64,000 nt of DNA from Streptomyces sp. TLI_235 (GTDB lineage Bacteria; Actinomycetota; Actinomycetes; Streptomycetales; Streptomycetaceae): the NCBI GenBank assembly GCA_002300355.1, contig NSGV01000003.1, positions 62,001 through 126,000 of the forward strand, given 5' to 3'. The notes beneath the pieces were generated by a model, which was not told where the DNA came from, did no database searches, and worked only from the letters and a program-made list of their open reading frames with translations. The position numbers and the translations under genes are program-made. Below, one piece after another: positions 17,223-26,201 of this stretch. Each line of letters begins with the position of its first letter. Within the stretch, counting starts at the first letter, position 1.

Positions 17223-17759
17223 CTACGAGCCCCGGTTCCGCTTCTGGGCGAAGGCGGTGGAGAAGGTTCGGCAAAATGCAAGTCTATACTTGCATTTAGC
17301 GCCTGGCAGGGACGGCGCGCAACAACAGGTCCGCGTGACGCGAACACATGCCCGAACGATACGACACTTTGGTCCAATTTCTTCCCTATATAGGGCTTTG
17401 TCTTCCATCGTCAGTACGGAGCCGAGCCCGATCCCCCACTCCAGCCAGCGTCCCGCCTCGGCCTCCAGGACGTGCCGCGCCCGCAGCCGGGGCCGTCCGA
17501 CGGCCCACGGCCGCATCGTGGTGACCGCCAGAACTCTCAACTCGCGATCGAGGTAGGCCACGTCGATGGCGAACCGCATGCCGAGGGTGTGGACAGCAGA
17601 GGCCGGCGAGAGAAGCAGCGCCCCGTTGATGCCGTCCATGCCGAGAAGCCCCCGGGTTCGCTCGGCCATCGACGTCGCGATGCGGACCGGCCCCACCGGA
17701 TGGCCGTCGACGCACAGAGTCGCGGCATGCAGCGGAGCAAGACAGGCGCGCGCAGCCAT
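17223..17759 (-). CDS. DUF192-family protein with odd C-terminal extension
   Basis: Residues 1-115 fit DUF192: PVRIATSMAERTRGLLGMDG, HTLGMRFAIDVAYLD and VLEAEAGRWLEWGIGLG, with the usual family length. DUF192 domains are small beta-barrel-like proteins of unknown function, often near Tad genes in actinobacteria. The frame continues for another 55 Cys- and Arg-rich residues (RTCCCAPSLPG) through an AT-richer stretch holding the permease palindrome. That tail is unlike the family; the functional protein may have lost its original stop codon. GAGGA lies just upstream of ATG 17759. Confidence 0.65.
   Translation of the reverse strand: MAARACLAPLHAATLCVDGHPVGPVRIATSMAERTRGLLGMDGINGALLLSPASAVHTLGMRFAIDVAYLDRELRVLAVTTMRPWAVGRPRLRARHVLEAEAGRWLEWGIGLGSVLTMEDKALYREEIGPKCRIVRACVRVTRTCCCAPSLPGAKCKYRLAFCRTFSTAFAQKRNRGS
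17274..17297. promoter_or_regulatory. 24-bp perfect palindrome upstream of permease/ligase operon
   Basis: AAATGCAAGT-CTAT-ACTTGCATTT has 10-bp perfect arms around 4 bp, 62 bp upstream of the permease start. It contains TATAGA on the minus strand, which could serve as a -10 box. This is the form of a TetR or GntR operator. It lies inside the 3' part of the DUF192 frame, in locally AT-rich DNA, which argues that this part of that frame is not under coding constraint. Confidence 0.65.
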
Positions 17760-17781
17760 CCGTCCTCACCTCACGTAACGG

Positions 17782-18666
17782 TCAGCGGTGACGTCCGTGA
17801 CCGACGAAACGTTGGCGGGCCGCCAGCAACAGGGCAGCTCCTGCGCCCGAGGCTGCGAGCGCCACGCCGACCACCAGTCCCAGCGGAGTCTCGTTTCCCG
17901 TTTGCGCCAGTCCCAGCGGACCGGGGCTCTGCGAATCGGAAGCATCGGACCCCGGTGTGAAGCGCCAGTTCGACGCGGACGGCGTGGGTGTGTCTTCGGG
18001 CGCACCGGGTGCTGCCGCCTCGCCCACCGGCGGCGTACCGAGTACGGGTCCCCTCGTCGGAGTGGGGGGTGCCGGGGTGGCGGTGGGTGATGGTGTCGGC
18101 AGCCCGCTCGTACTCGTCGTGGGCCCGGGCGTGGTGGGGATGTCGGTCGGTGTCGGCGTTGTCGGAATGTCGGTCGGTGTCGGCGGCAACGGGACCGTTG
18201 ACGGGTCTGAAGGCACCGGTGTCGTCGGCGGGTCCGAAGGCGGCTCCGACGGCTCTGTCGGTACCGGCGTGGTCGGGACGTCGGTCGGTGTCGGCGACGG
18301 CACCGGCGTCGTCGGCGGATCGGACGGCACCGGCGTCGTCGGCGGATCGGACGGCACCGGCGTCGGCACCGGCGTCGTCGGCGGTTCCGAGGGCACCCAT
18401 GTCGGTACCGGCGTGGTTGGAACATCGGTCGGTGTCGGCGGCAACGGTACCGGCGTCGGCGGGTCCGAAGCGGTCCGAGGGCCCGGGGAGGCCGACGGTT
18501 CGGCCGTCGGCGGGTGGGAGTGCAGCGGTGCTGGGGACGCAGCCTCGGTGCCGGGCAGGGACGTCCCGGTGTCCGCCCTGGCCAAGGCGGCGGTGCCGAG
18601 CGCCGGACCGGTGGTGAGCAGCACGATCGTCATGCTGTGAACGACAGTGCGCGCCGTACGTGCCAC
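17782..18666 (-). CDS. LAQTG surface protein with Pro/Thr-rich repeat stalk
   Basis: The start is set at GTG 18666 because GGAGG lies 5 nt upstream. The 294-aa protein has a Sec signal (SMTIVLLTTGPALGTAALARA), then about 150 residues of repeats such as PTTPVPSDP and PTPTDVPTTP, then LGLAQTG, a hydrophobic helix (GLVVGVALAASGAGAALLL) and a basic end RFVGHGRHR. This is a cell-wall sorting signal of the LAxTG type. The stalk may be O-glycosylated. It is the second such protein in the window and lies divergently from the ECF sigma gene. Confidence 0.7.
   Translation of the reverse strand: MARTARTVVHSMTIVLLTTGPALGTAALARADTGTSLPGTEAASPAPLHSHPPTAEPSASPGPRTASDPPTPVPLPPTPTDVPTTPVPTWVPSEPPTTPVPTPVPSDPPTTPVPSDPPTTPVPSPTPTDVPTTPVPTEPSEPPSDPPTTPVPSDPSTVPLPPTPTDIPTTPTPTDIPTTPGPTTSTSGLPTPSPTATPAPPTPTRGPVLGTPPVGEAAAPGAPEDTPTPSASNWRFTPGSDASDSQSPGPLGLAQTGNETPLGLVVGVALAASGAGAALLLAARQRFVGHGRHR
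18180..18440 (-). repeat. Coding tandem repeats (PTTPVPSDP-type)
   Basis: Units of about 27-30 bp coding PTTPVPSDP recur, some identical at the DNA level (around 18305-18360). The array is in frame inside the LAQTG protein. It looks like a CRISPR-style repeat at first glance but has no unique spacers. Confidence 0.7.
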
Positions 18667-18880
18667 TCGTACCTCCATCAACGGGCCTGCGGTCTCTGCA
18701 TTTAGGACCGGCCGCGCGGCGGTTTCAACGAATTCGCCGGCTTCTGGGCCTCTGGGCCCAACCCGCTTCGAGACAAGTCGGTTCCAGGGCCCATGCCTGC
18801 TTCTGTGAGGCCCGTTATGTTCCCCTCACACCACGGTTCCCCGGCGGGAACGGTGGGTCTGCACGAACGAGGACGGTGCG

Positions 18881-19504
18881 ATGGAACCCATCCGATCCAG
18901 GCCTCGGGTGCCCGTCTGTCACCACCGCCCGGCGGCACCCACCTCCCTGTACGGCTCCCATCGGTGCGAAGCCGATGACTGCCAGCAGGAACGGGCCGAC
19001 TTCGTAAGCCGGATCTACGAGAGTCACGGCGATTGCCTGCTGAAGTATGTCGGCAGGCTTCTTCCCGGGGACCCGCAGGGTGCGGAGGACATCGTCCAGG
19101 AGACGTTCCTGCGGGCCTGGTCCCACTTTCCGGCGTTGGAGTCCCAGCAGGGCACCCCTCGCCCGTGGCTGTTCACTGTGGCCCGCAATCTCGTCATCGA
19201 TTCCGTACGCCGCCGACGTGCGCGGCCCTACGAGGTGAGCGCGGAGGAGTTGACGGAGCTGCCCGATGAGGAGTTGCTGGACAACGCCCTGCTCGCCCAG
19301 TTGCTGGCCGATGCGCTCTCCCAACTCGTCCCGGCTCACCGGGAAGTGCTCGTGCACATGCACTACTGGGGGCGGTCCGGCCCCGAGACCGCAGCATTGC
19401 TGGGGGTCCCCCCGGGCACGGTCAAGTCGAGGATGCACAAGGCCGTCCGGGCCATGCGCACCGTGCTGTACGAGCGCGGCGTCAGCGGAACGACATGTCT
19501 GTGA
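18881..19504 (+). CDS. ECF (sigma-70 region 2/4) sigma factor
   Basis: A 207-aa protein. Region 2 spans about residues 35-105 (FVSRIYESHGDCLLKYV, AEDIVQETFLRAW, RPWLFTVARNLVIDSVRRRRAR). Region 4 spans about 140-195 (ALSQLVPAHREVLVHMHYWG and GVPPGTVKSRMHKAVRAMR). AGGA lies upstream of ATG 18881. The stop overlaps the start of the next gene, a lectin-like membrane protein, by 10 nt, so the two are coupled; no zinc-binding anti-sigma factor is seen. The membrane partner may regulate it, by inference. Similar to the ECF gene at 58.6 kb. Confidence 0.9.
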   Translation: MEPIRSRPRVPVCHHRPAAPTSLYGSHRCEADDCQQERADFVSRIYESHGDCLLKYVGRLLPGDPQGAEDIVQETFLRAWSHFPALESQQGTPRPWLFTVARNLVIDSVRRRRARPYEVSAEELTELPDEELLDNALLAQLLADALSQLVPAHREVLVHMHYWGRSGPETAALLGVPPGTVKSRMHKAVRAMRTVLYERGVSGTTCL

Positions 19505-21048
19505 AGCGGGCATCCGGAGTGCTGCTCGCAGGTGCGGTGCTGTCGGCGGTCCTGGGCACGACGCTGGCCGCGGTCGCCCTCCCGTCCGAAGTCGGCGGCA
19601 CGTCGCCGTACCCGAGCGCGCAAATCACCAACCTCGGCACCGCCCGGGTCGCCGGTGTCCTCCAGGAGGCGGGGTCCGACGGGCTTCCGGTCGCGGCCGC
19701 CCTGCCCGGCAGCGCCTGGGAGCAGATCTGGCAGGTCGGACGGCACGGGGGCGGAACGGTGCTGGAACTGCGCCTGCCGGACGGCCAGGTGCGGGTGCTG
19801 GAGGAGGGCGCGGACTCGTTGGCCGGAGCGGCGGCCTTTCGTGGCTCCAGCGAGCAGGTCTGGATGCTGGAGGCCGCCAACGGCGGCTACCGCATTCGCA
19901 GCAGCCGGTACGGCAACTGTCTGACGGATCTCGGCCCTGCCCAACGACTGGCCGGCCGCCCGTGTGGTGCGGACCGGGCGCAGATCTGGGTCTTCGTACC
20001 GGTGCCTGACGGCAGTGGCGCACCCGCATCGCCCTCGCACACGGCCCGGTCGACCACCGTCGGCCCGACACCGAGTTCTGCCAGGTCTGCCGTGCCCTCC
20101 GTGGTGCGGCCGGTGCCGCTGGCAGCTTGTGCCGCCGCCATGCTGGTGGGTGTCCTGCTGTTCGTGCGGCGGATCCGCCGCCGTGGTCCGCGGCTGGTCC
20201 GACCGGCCGGACGGCGTTTCCCGGTATGGCGCAGGCAGGCGGCGGACACCCACCTGTGGGCCAGGCACCTCGCCGATCCTGATGTCCCCTTCCTGGCAGC
20301 GGTCGTCGCGAATGCGGCCGAGTCCTCAACGGACGAGAACGCGGCCACTGCATGGGTGTATGCCGTCCTGTACGACGACGAGCAGGTCACCGTCCGACTG
20401 GCCGGCGCGGAGACGCCTGTACCCGCCCCGCCCTGGCAGCGCGGCAAGGACCCCGGTGTTCTGGCTCTGCCCAGGCAGGCGATCGCCGATCTGCCCGTGC
20501 CAACAGCCCCCTCCTGCTACGTCCTGCTGGGGGTGACCGACCGCTGCACCGTACTGATCGACCTTCTGCGTGCCCCGGGGTTGGTGTCCCTCACAGGAGA
20601 CCGGGACCGGCGTACGGCCGTAGCCCGATCGTTGATCCACCAGATCGCCGCCGGACGGCACCCCGAGCCGGTGACGCTCTGGTGGAGCCAGGACGTCGCG
20701 GTCGGCGGCCCTCCGTTGTCGGCCCTGCTCGATGAAGTGGCCCGTGCCGACGCCGACACCCCGGCGGTGCTGTTCAGTGCACATCCGTCCCCGGAGGACG
20801 CCCGCCGGCTCGACCGCCTCCTGTCGGATCACCACCGACTGTGCGTGATCGTCGTCGGGGAACCCCCGGCGGGCGCTCGATGGACCGTGGAGGTTGCGGA
20901 GGACGGAACGCTCGCCGTGGCTCCCCTCGGTCTGACAGCCCGCGCCGGCGCGGTCGACGTGCCCGATCCGCGGACAGACCCGTCCGGACCTGCCGGCCCG
21001 CCTCGGCCTCCTGCCCTGCCGGCAGGACTTCGCCGGGCATCTGTCTGA
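19495..21048 (+). CDS. Secreted lectin-like / single-TM / cytoplasmic-domain protein
   Basis: A 517-aa protein. Residues 8-30 are hydrophobic (signal or TM). Residues about 40-165 look like a ricin-type lectin part: GGYRIRSSRYGNCLTDLG, a second Cys and AQIW, the Q-x-W motif. A Ser/Pro linker leads to a TM helix at about 203-225 (LAACAAAMLVGVLLFVRRIRRR) and a cytoplasmic domain of about 290 residues containing GLVSLTGDRDRRTAVARSL. The cytoplasmic part is not recognised. It is coupled to an ECF sigma gene upstream and lies 29 bp before eccC. A surface-sensing role is inferred. Confidence 0.6.
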   Translation: MSVKRASGVLLAGAVLSAVLGTTLAAVALPSEVGGTSPYPSAQITNLGTARVAGVLQEAGSDGLPVAAALPGSAWEQIWQVGRHGGGTVLELRLPDGQVRVLEEGADSLAGAAAFRGSSEQVWMLEAANGGYRIRSSRYGNCLTDLGPAQRLAGRPCGADRAQIWVFVPVPDGSGAPASPSHTARSTTVGPTPSSARSAVPSVVRPVPLAACAAAMLVGVLLFVRRIRRRGPRLVRPAGRRFPVWRRQAADTHLWARHLADPDVPFLAAVVANAAESSTDENAATAWVYAVLYDDEQVTVRLAGAETPVPAPPWQRGKDPGVLALPRQAIADLPVPTAPSCYVLLGVTDRCTVLIDLLRAPGLVSLTGDRDRRTAVARSLIHQIAAGRHPEPVTLWWSQDVAVGGPPLSALLDEVARADADTPAVLFSAHPSPEDARRLDRLLSDHHRLCVIVVGEPPAGARWTVEVAEDGTLAVAPLGLTARAGAVDVPDPRTDPSGPAGPPRPPALPAGLRRASV

Positions 21049-21077
21049 CCACGTTCTACCGTCCCGAGGAGCCCGGC

Positions 21078-24000
21078 ATGACTGAGCTGCAGCGGCTGTG
21101 CCTCAGCACGGCGCACCCGGCCGACCCCGCATGGACGCATGTGGTTCTCGGGGCGGCGCCGGACATGCTGGTGGGTACGCTCGCCGAGACTCTGGCCCGG
21201 CGCACCGGTGGCCCCACGGCCGACCTGTTCATGGGCCCCGCCTTGCTGGACCCCGGAGCGCGGCTGGACGAAGTACCGCTGCACGACGGCTGCGTGCTCG
21301 GTGTGGGCGCCCCTGCGGCGTCGTCCCGAACGGCAGCCCCTCGCGGCCGCGGCCCGGTTCTCGCGGAACTCCGTGCCGTGTCCGGTCCCGGCGCCGGGCA
21401 TGTCTTCGCTCTCCGGACCGCCTCGTACGACGTCGGATCGCTCGAGGGCTGTGCGATCCGGCTGGCCCAGGAGGGGGTTCCCGGGCATGCCGTCGTCCTC
21501 GCGGTGGCCCCTGACGGGGTGGTGACCGCAGCCCCCGGAACCGATCCGGGAGCGCTCGTCGACGACGAGGTCCTCACCGAGCAGAGGCCCTGCCCCATCG
21601 GCACCCAGCTGACTCTCGGCACCGTCCTGCTGGAGATCGCGGCCCCCTCGGCCGCAGACGCCGCGGTCCAGCCCTCGCAGGGCGAACTCGGCGTCGACTA
21701 CAACCGCCCGCCACGCATCCACCCCCTGCCCGTCTCGCACCGCTTCCGCATGCCCACCCCGCCGTCCCGGCCGGCCCGCAGACCCCTGCCCGTCCTGATG
21801 ACGATCGCGCCACTGGCCATGGGGATCGCCATGGCCGTGCTCTTCCGACGGCCGTACTTCCTCCTGTTCGCCTTCTTCAGCCCCGTCATGGCCGTCGCCT
21901 CGTACATCAACGACCGTCGGCACGGCAAGCACAGCTACCGGCGCCAGCGCCTGGAATATCTCGAACGCCTGGATGCCGTGGAGGACGACATAGCGCGCGC
22001 CGTTCGTTCGGAGCGCCTGGACCGACGCTCCGCGAACCCCGACCCGGCGCAGATCGCCCTGACTGCCTGCGGCCCGGGCCGCCGTCTGTGGGAACGGCGC
22101 CGCACAGACACCGACCGACTCGTCCTACGAGTCGGCACCGCCGACCAACCGTCCTCCGTCGTCGTGGAGAGCCCCGCGTCCGAAGCGTCGCAGCCCGACG
22201 ATCCCCCGCTCGTCCGGGACGCACCCGTACTGATCCCCTTCGCCGACGTCGGGGTCGTGGGCGTTGCCGGTCCTGATTCCCTTCGCCTTCCCCTGTGCCG
22301 TTGGCTCATCGCCCAGGCCTCGGCCCTTCACAGCTCGCGCGACCTGCGGCTGTACCTCCTCTCTCCCTCGGGGCAGGAAGCCGATTGGGACTGGATCAGA
22401 TGGTTGCCCCACGCCAGGCCGTGGAGCGGCGAAGGGCCTGCGGCAACCGTCGGGACCGATCCGGAGACAGTCGGCCATCGGGTCACCGAACTGGTCGCAC
22501 TCATCGAGGAACGCACCCGGGCACGCCAGTCCGCGTTCGGCGCAGCGGGCGGGGACGGGCCGGACATCATGGTCGTTCTCGACGGCGCGCGCGGCCTGCG
22601 CGACGTCCCCGGCATTGTCCAGGTGCTCCAGGAGGGACCGGCGGTCGGCGTGTTCAGCATCTGCCTGGACCGCTTGGAGCGGCTGCTCCCCGAAGAAGCC
22701 CACGCGGTGGTGGCCGCCGACGCCGGTGCGCTGACGGTGCACGTCCAGGGCCACGAGCCGCTCCACCATGTGCGGCCCGACCTGGTGGATGCCGCCTGGT
22801 GCGAACGCGTCGCCCGGTCGCTGGCCCCCGTACGCGACGTGAGCGCCGGCGACGAGGCGGCGCTGCCGCAGTCGGTGCGCCTGCTCGACCTCCTGGACTC
22901 GGCCACGCTCACCCCGGCCGCCGTGTGTGAGCGCTGGACAAGGCACCCGTCCGGGACTTCGGTCGTGCTCGGCGCGGGCTACACGAACCCGTTCACGGTC
23001 GACCTGGTCCGCGACGGCCCCCACGCCCTGGTGGCCGGCACCACCGGCGCCGGCAAGTCCGAGTTGCTGCAGTCGTTGGTGGTCTCGCTCGCCACGGTCA
23101 ACCGGCCCGACGAGCTGGCATTCGTCCTGGTCGACTACAAGGGGGGAAGTGCCTTCAAGGACTGCGCGAGACTTCCGCACGTCCTCGGCATGGTCACCGA
23201 CCTGGACGCGCATCTCACCGAACGTGCCCTGGAGTCCCTGGGAGCCGAGCTCCGCCGGCGCGAGCAGGTGCTGGCGGCCGCCGGAGCCAAGGATGTCGAG
23301 GAGTACCAGGCCATGCGCGCGGCCGACCCGGCGCTGCCCGCGCTGGGTCGCCTCGTCCTGGTGATCGACGAGTTCGCCACCCTGGTTCGAGAGGTCGAAC
23401 GGTTCGTGCCGGGTCTGGTCGGAATCGCCCAGCGCGGCCGCAGCCTCGGCCTTCACCTCGTCCTGGCCACACAGCGACCCACCGGCGTCGTCAACGGGGA
23501 CATCAGGGCCAACACCAACCTGAGGATCGCACTGCGGGTGACCGACGCGAGCGAGAGCCACGACGTCATCGACTGCCACGACGCGGTGACGATCTCTGCC
23601 TCCACCCCCGGGAGAGCACTGGCCCGTCTCGGCCACGGACAGGTGGTGCCCTTCCAGGCGGGTTTCGTCGGGACCGTACACGGCGACCGGCCGTCAGCAC
23701 TCCCGCCCGGCTGGGTGGATGCCGTCCCGTGGCACCAGTTGGGACGGCCCACAGCAGCGCCGCCCGTGTCCGCAACGGAGACCCACTCCCCCGGCCCCAC
23801 CGACCTCTCCCGGCTGGTCAACGCCCTCAGTCGCGCCGCGGCGGACCTGGGCCTGACCCGGGCCCCCAGCCCCTGGCTGCCCCCACTGCCAGATCTGCTG
23901 CTCCTGGACGACCTTCCCGCACCGGCCGGCACCGGTGATCTGCCCGCGGTCCCGTACGGATTGCTGGACGAACCCGCCGACCAGCGCCAGAGCCCGCTGG

Positions 24001-25490
24001 TGGTGGACTTCACCTCCTTCGGCCACCTGTCGGTGCTGGGGGCTCCCCGCTCCGGGCGGTCCCAGGTCCTACGGACCTTGGCCGGCGCCATGGCCCGCGC
24101 ACATTCCTGTGCGGACGTGCACCTTTACGGCATCGACGCCGCCGGCGGGGCACTGACCGTCCTGCAGGACCTCCCGCACTGCGGCGCCGTGGTGCCGCGC
24201 GGCGACCTGGAACGCGTCGAACGGCTACTCACCCGGCTGACCGAGGACCTGCACAGCCGGCAAGCCGCGCTGGCGGAACACAGCGCAGCCAACGTGACCG
24301 AGCTGCGCAGCCGTCTCCCGGTCGGTCTGCGTCCCTCCCATGTCGTGGTGATGGTGGACGGCTGGGACGCGCTCTCCGCGGTTCTGACCGAGTTCGACGG
24401 GGGGCGGTTGCTGGAGCAGGTCGTCCAGCTGATCCGGGAGGGCGCTGCAGCCGGCATCCACCTGGTCATGACCTCCGATCGGGCTTTGATGGGTGGCCGG
24501 GTGGGGAGCCTCAACGACGCGCGGCTCCTGCTGCGTCTGCCGGAGCGCACCGACTACACCTCGATCGGCCTGTCCAGCAGCCGGCTGCCCGCGGTCGTCC
24601 GCCCCGGCATGGGCTGGCTCGCCCCCGGCGGCAGCGCGGTACAGGTCGCCGTACTGGATGCCGACCGCAGCGGGCAGGGGCAGGCCGATGGGCTGCGCCG
24701 GATCGCCGAGGCCGCGAACACCCGAGACGCGGGGGTGCCCGACAGTCTGCGTCCGGGACGGATCGCCTCGCTGCCCGCCTCGATCGGCTTCGCCGATGCG
24801 CTGCAGCAGGTGCCCGAGGCGTTCCGGCGCCCGCTGTGGGCCATGGTCGGCGTCGGCGGGGACGACCTCTCCGTACGGGGCGTCGACCTGGCCGGGCGGT
24901 CCGGTGTCTGTGCGGTCGCCGGTCCCGCCGGCTCCGGGCGCAGCACCCTGCTGCTGACCATGGGGCTGTCCCTGCTGGCGGGCGGTACCCGGCTCATCGT
25001 CCTGGCACCGCGCCCTTCCCCGGTGCGGCGGCTGGCCGGCATGTCCGAGGTGCTGGCCGTCATGACCGAGTCCAACCCCGCAGCTGCCGATCTGCACGCC
25101 GCGCTGAGTGCCGCGACCGGCCCGACGGCCTTGCTCGTGGATGATGCCGACCTGCTCGACCGCAGCGGTGTCGATGCTGTGCTGCGGGAGATCGTGGCCA
25201 CCGGCCGGGATCGGGCCGTCGGGCTGGTGTACGCGGGCACCGGCGACCTGCTCGGACAGGTGATGATGGGATGGCTGGGCGACGCCCGCCGTGCCCGCCA
25301 GGGAGTTCTGCTCAGTCCTCAGAGCATGGTCGAGGGCGACCTGATCGGCGCCCGGCTCTCACCCGACCTGGTCCGCCGCCCGCTGCGGCCCGGGCGCGCC
25401 TACCTGGCCGACCCGCGCTCGGGCGCGCCGGTCGCGGTGCTCGTGCCGCACACGACGCTTCGTGTGCCCGGTGCCCGCAAGCCCGTCTGA
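21078..25490 (+). CDS. eccC: T7SS FtsK/SpoIIIE motor ATPase EccC (EssC-like, with FHA-like N-terminus)
   Basis: The start at ATG 21078 (MTELQRLCLSTAH) has GAGGAG 7 nt upstream; the frame upstream of it overlaps the previous gene. The 1470-aa protein has an FHA-like beta domain (about 95-195), two TM helices (about 236-275), then three FtsK-type ATPase domains. Domain 1 has GTTGAGKSE (about 654) and LVLVIDEFA (about 757), both canonical. Domains 2 (GAPRSGRSQ, about 986) and 3 (GPAGSGRST, about 1281) carry Arg in place of the Walker A Lys. An EccC of this kind recognises and drives WXG substrates. The FHA-like head is commoner in Firmicutes EssC. Confidence 0.9.
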   Translation: MTELQRLCLSTAHPADPAWTHVVLGAAPDMLVGTLAETLARRTGGPTADLFMGPALLDPGARLDEVPLHDGCVLGVGAPAASSRTAAPRGRGPVLAELRAVSGPGAGHVFALRTASYDVGSLEGCAIRLAQEGVPGHAVVLAVAPDGVVTAAPGTDPGALVDDEVLTEQRPCPIGTQLTLGTVLLEIAAPSAADAAVQPSQGELGVDYNRPPRIHPLPVSHRFRMPTPPSRPARRPLPVLMTIAPLAMGIAMAVLFRRPYFLLFAFFSPVMAVASYINDRRHGKHSYRRQRLEYLERLDAVEDDIARAVRSERLDRRSANPDPAQIALTACGPGRRLWERRRTDTDRLVLRVGTADQPSSVVVESPASEASQPDDPPLVRDAPVLIPFADVGVVGVAGPDSLRLPLCRWLIAQASALHSSRDLRLYLLSPSGQEADWDWIRWLPHARPWSGEGPAATVGTDPETVGHRVTELVALIEERTRARQSAFGAAGGDGPDIMVVLDGARGLRDVPGIVQVLQEGPAVGVFSICLDRLERLLPEEAHAVVAADAGALTVHVQGHEPLHHVRPDLVDAAWCERVARSLAPVRDVSAGDEAALPQSVRLLDLLDSATLTPAAVCERWTRHPSGTSVVLGAGYTNPFTVDLVRDGPHALVAGTTGAGKSELLQSLVVSLATVNRPDELAFVLVDYKGGSAFKDCARLPHVLGMVTDLDAHLTERALESLGAELRRREQVLAAAGAKDVEEYQAMRAADPALPALGRLVLVIDEFATLVREVERFVPGLVGIAQRGRSLGLHLVLATQRPTGVVNGDIRANTNLRIALRVTDASESHDVIDCHDAVTISASTPGRALARLGHGQVVPFQAGFVGTVHGDRPSALPPGWVDAVPWHQLGRPTAAPPVSATETHSPGPTDLSRLVNALSRAAADLGLTRAPSPWLPPLPDLLLLDDLPAPAGTGDLPAVPYGLLDEPADQRQSPLVVDFTSFGHLSVLGAPRSGRSQVLRTLAGAMARAHSCADVHLYGIDAAGGALTVLQDLPHCGAVVPRGDLERVERLLTRLTEDLHSRQAALAEHSAANVTELRSRLPVGLRPSHVVVMVDGWDALSAVLTEFDGGRLLEQVVQLIREGAAAGIHLVMTSDRALMGGRVGSLNDARLLLRLPERTDYTSIGLSSSRLPAVVRPGMGWLAPGGSAVQVAVLDADRSGQGQADGLRRIAEAANTRDAGVPDSLRPGRIASLPASIGFADALQQVPEAFRRPLWAMVGVGGDDLSVRGVDLAGRSGVCAVAGPAGSGRSTLLLTMGLSLLAGGTRLIVLAPRPSPVRRLAGMSEVLAVMTESNPAAADLHAALSAATGPTALLVDDADLLDRSGVDAVLREIVATGRDRAVGLVYAGTGDLLGQVMMGWLGDARRARQGVLLSPQSMVEGDLIGARLSPDLVRRPLRPGRAYLADPRSGAPVAVLVPHTTLRVPGARKPV

Positions 25491-25499
25491 CCTTGCCGT

Positions 25500-26167
25500 T
25501 TATCCAGTGCGGCGCGGCCGGGTTCCGGTCTTGTGATGGGTGGGTCGCTGGTAGGACTGGCCGGTGGCCAGGACAAGACCGACGTCGTAGCGGTCGGCGC
25601 GTCGGCGGTTCTTCGAGCCTGGCGGGCGTCCGGGTCCGGGCCTGGTGGGTTTCGGCACTCGGGCTGGCGTTGAGATCTTGGCGCGCAGGTGTCGGAACCC
25701 GCGGCGGACCCGGGCGGGCGTGAGCCTGTTCGGTTCGGCCGGCTTCTCCCAGGGGCGCCGCAGGTCGGCGGCAAGGGGCCGGGCGAGGCGGAGCTGGGTG
25801 CAGACAGCGACGATCAGCCAGGTCCAGCGGTCCGCGGCCTCGGGATCGCGCAGTTTCGGGGCGGTCCACCCGAGGGTCTGCTTGATCATTCTGAAGAAGT
25901 GCTCGATGTCGAACCTTCTGAGGAACGCCTGCCACGCCAGATCGATGTCGGCCGCGGTGGCGCCGGTGCGCGACCACCACAGCCACAGCGGCTTCGGGTC
26001 GCCGCCGCTGGGCAGGTGGTCGACCTGCAGACGGATCACGGTGCCCTCGATGACCGGCAGTTCGCCCGGGTGGTCGGCCCAGGCGGAGCGGCGCTGGAGT
26101 TCGGGGTGGAGCCGGTCCCAGCCGCGTGCGTGGGCGGTGCCGTAGCGGGTGGTGTCGTTCTTCGTCT
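25500..26167 (-). pseudogene. 5'-truncated DDE transposase fragment
   Basis: The minus-strand frame reads TKNDTTRYGTAHARGWDRL, then LPVIEGTVIRLQVDHL, FLRRFDIEHFFRMIKQTLGW (with the last catalytic Glu) and a Pro/Arg-rich tail, ending at TAA 25500-25502. It corresponds to the C-terminal half of an actinobacterial DDE transposase of the IS4/IS701 type. The frame breaks abruptly at about 26167, where an IS30-like remnant begins on the other strand. It cannot make an active enzyme. It starts 10 bp after the eccC stop. Confidence 0.75.
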
Positions 26168-26201
26168 AGCAGACAGCCTGCTGGCTGGCTGAAGCGGAAA
26201 G

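Noticed and set aside
14936..17299. 787-codon plus-strand open frame opposite the acyl-CoA ligase and permease genes
   Set aside because: Composition is Gly/Asp/Arg/His-rich as expected for an antisense shadow in high-GC DNA; the minus-strand genes have clear domains.
18180..18440. Regular short repeats resembling a CRISPR array
   Set aside because: Repeats are in frame and code a PTTPVPSDP stalk; there are no unique spacers and no cas genes.
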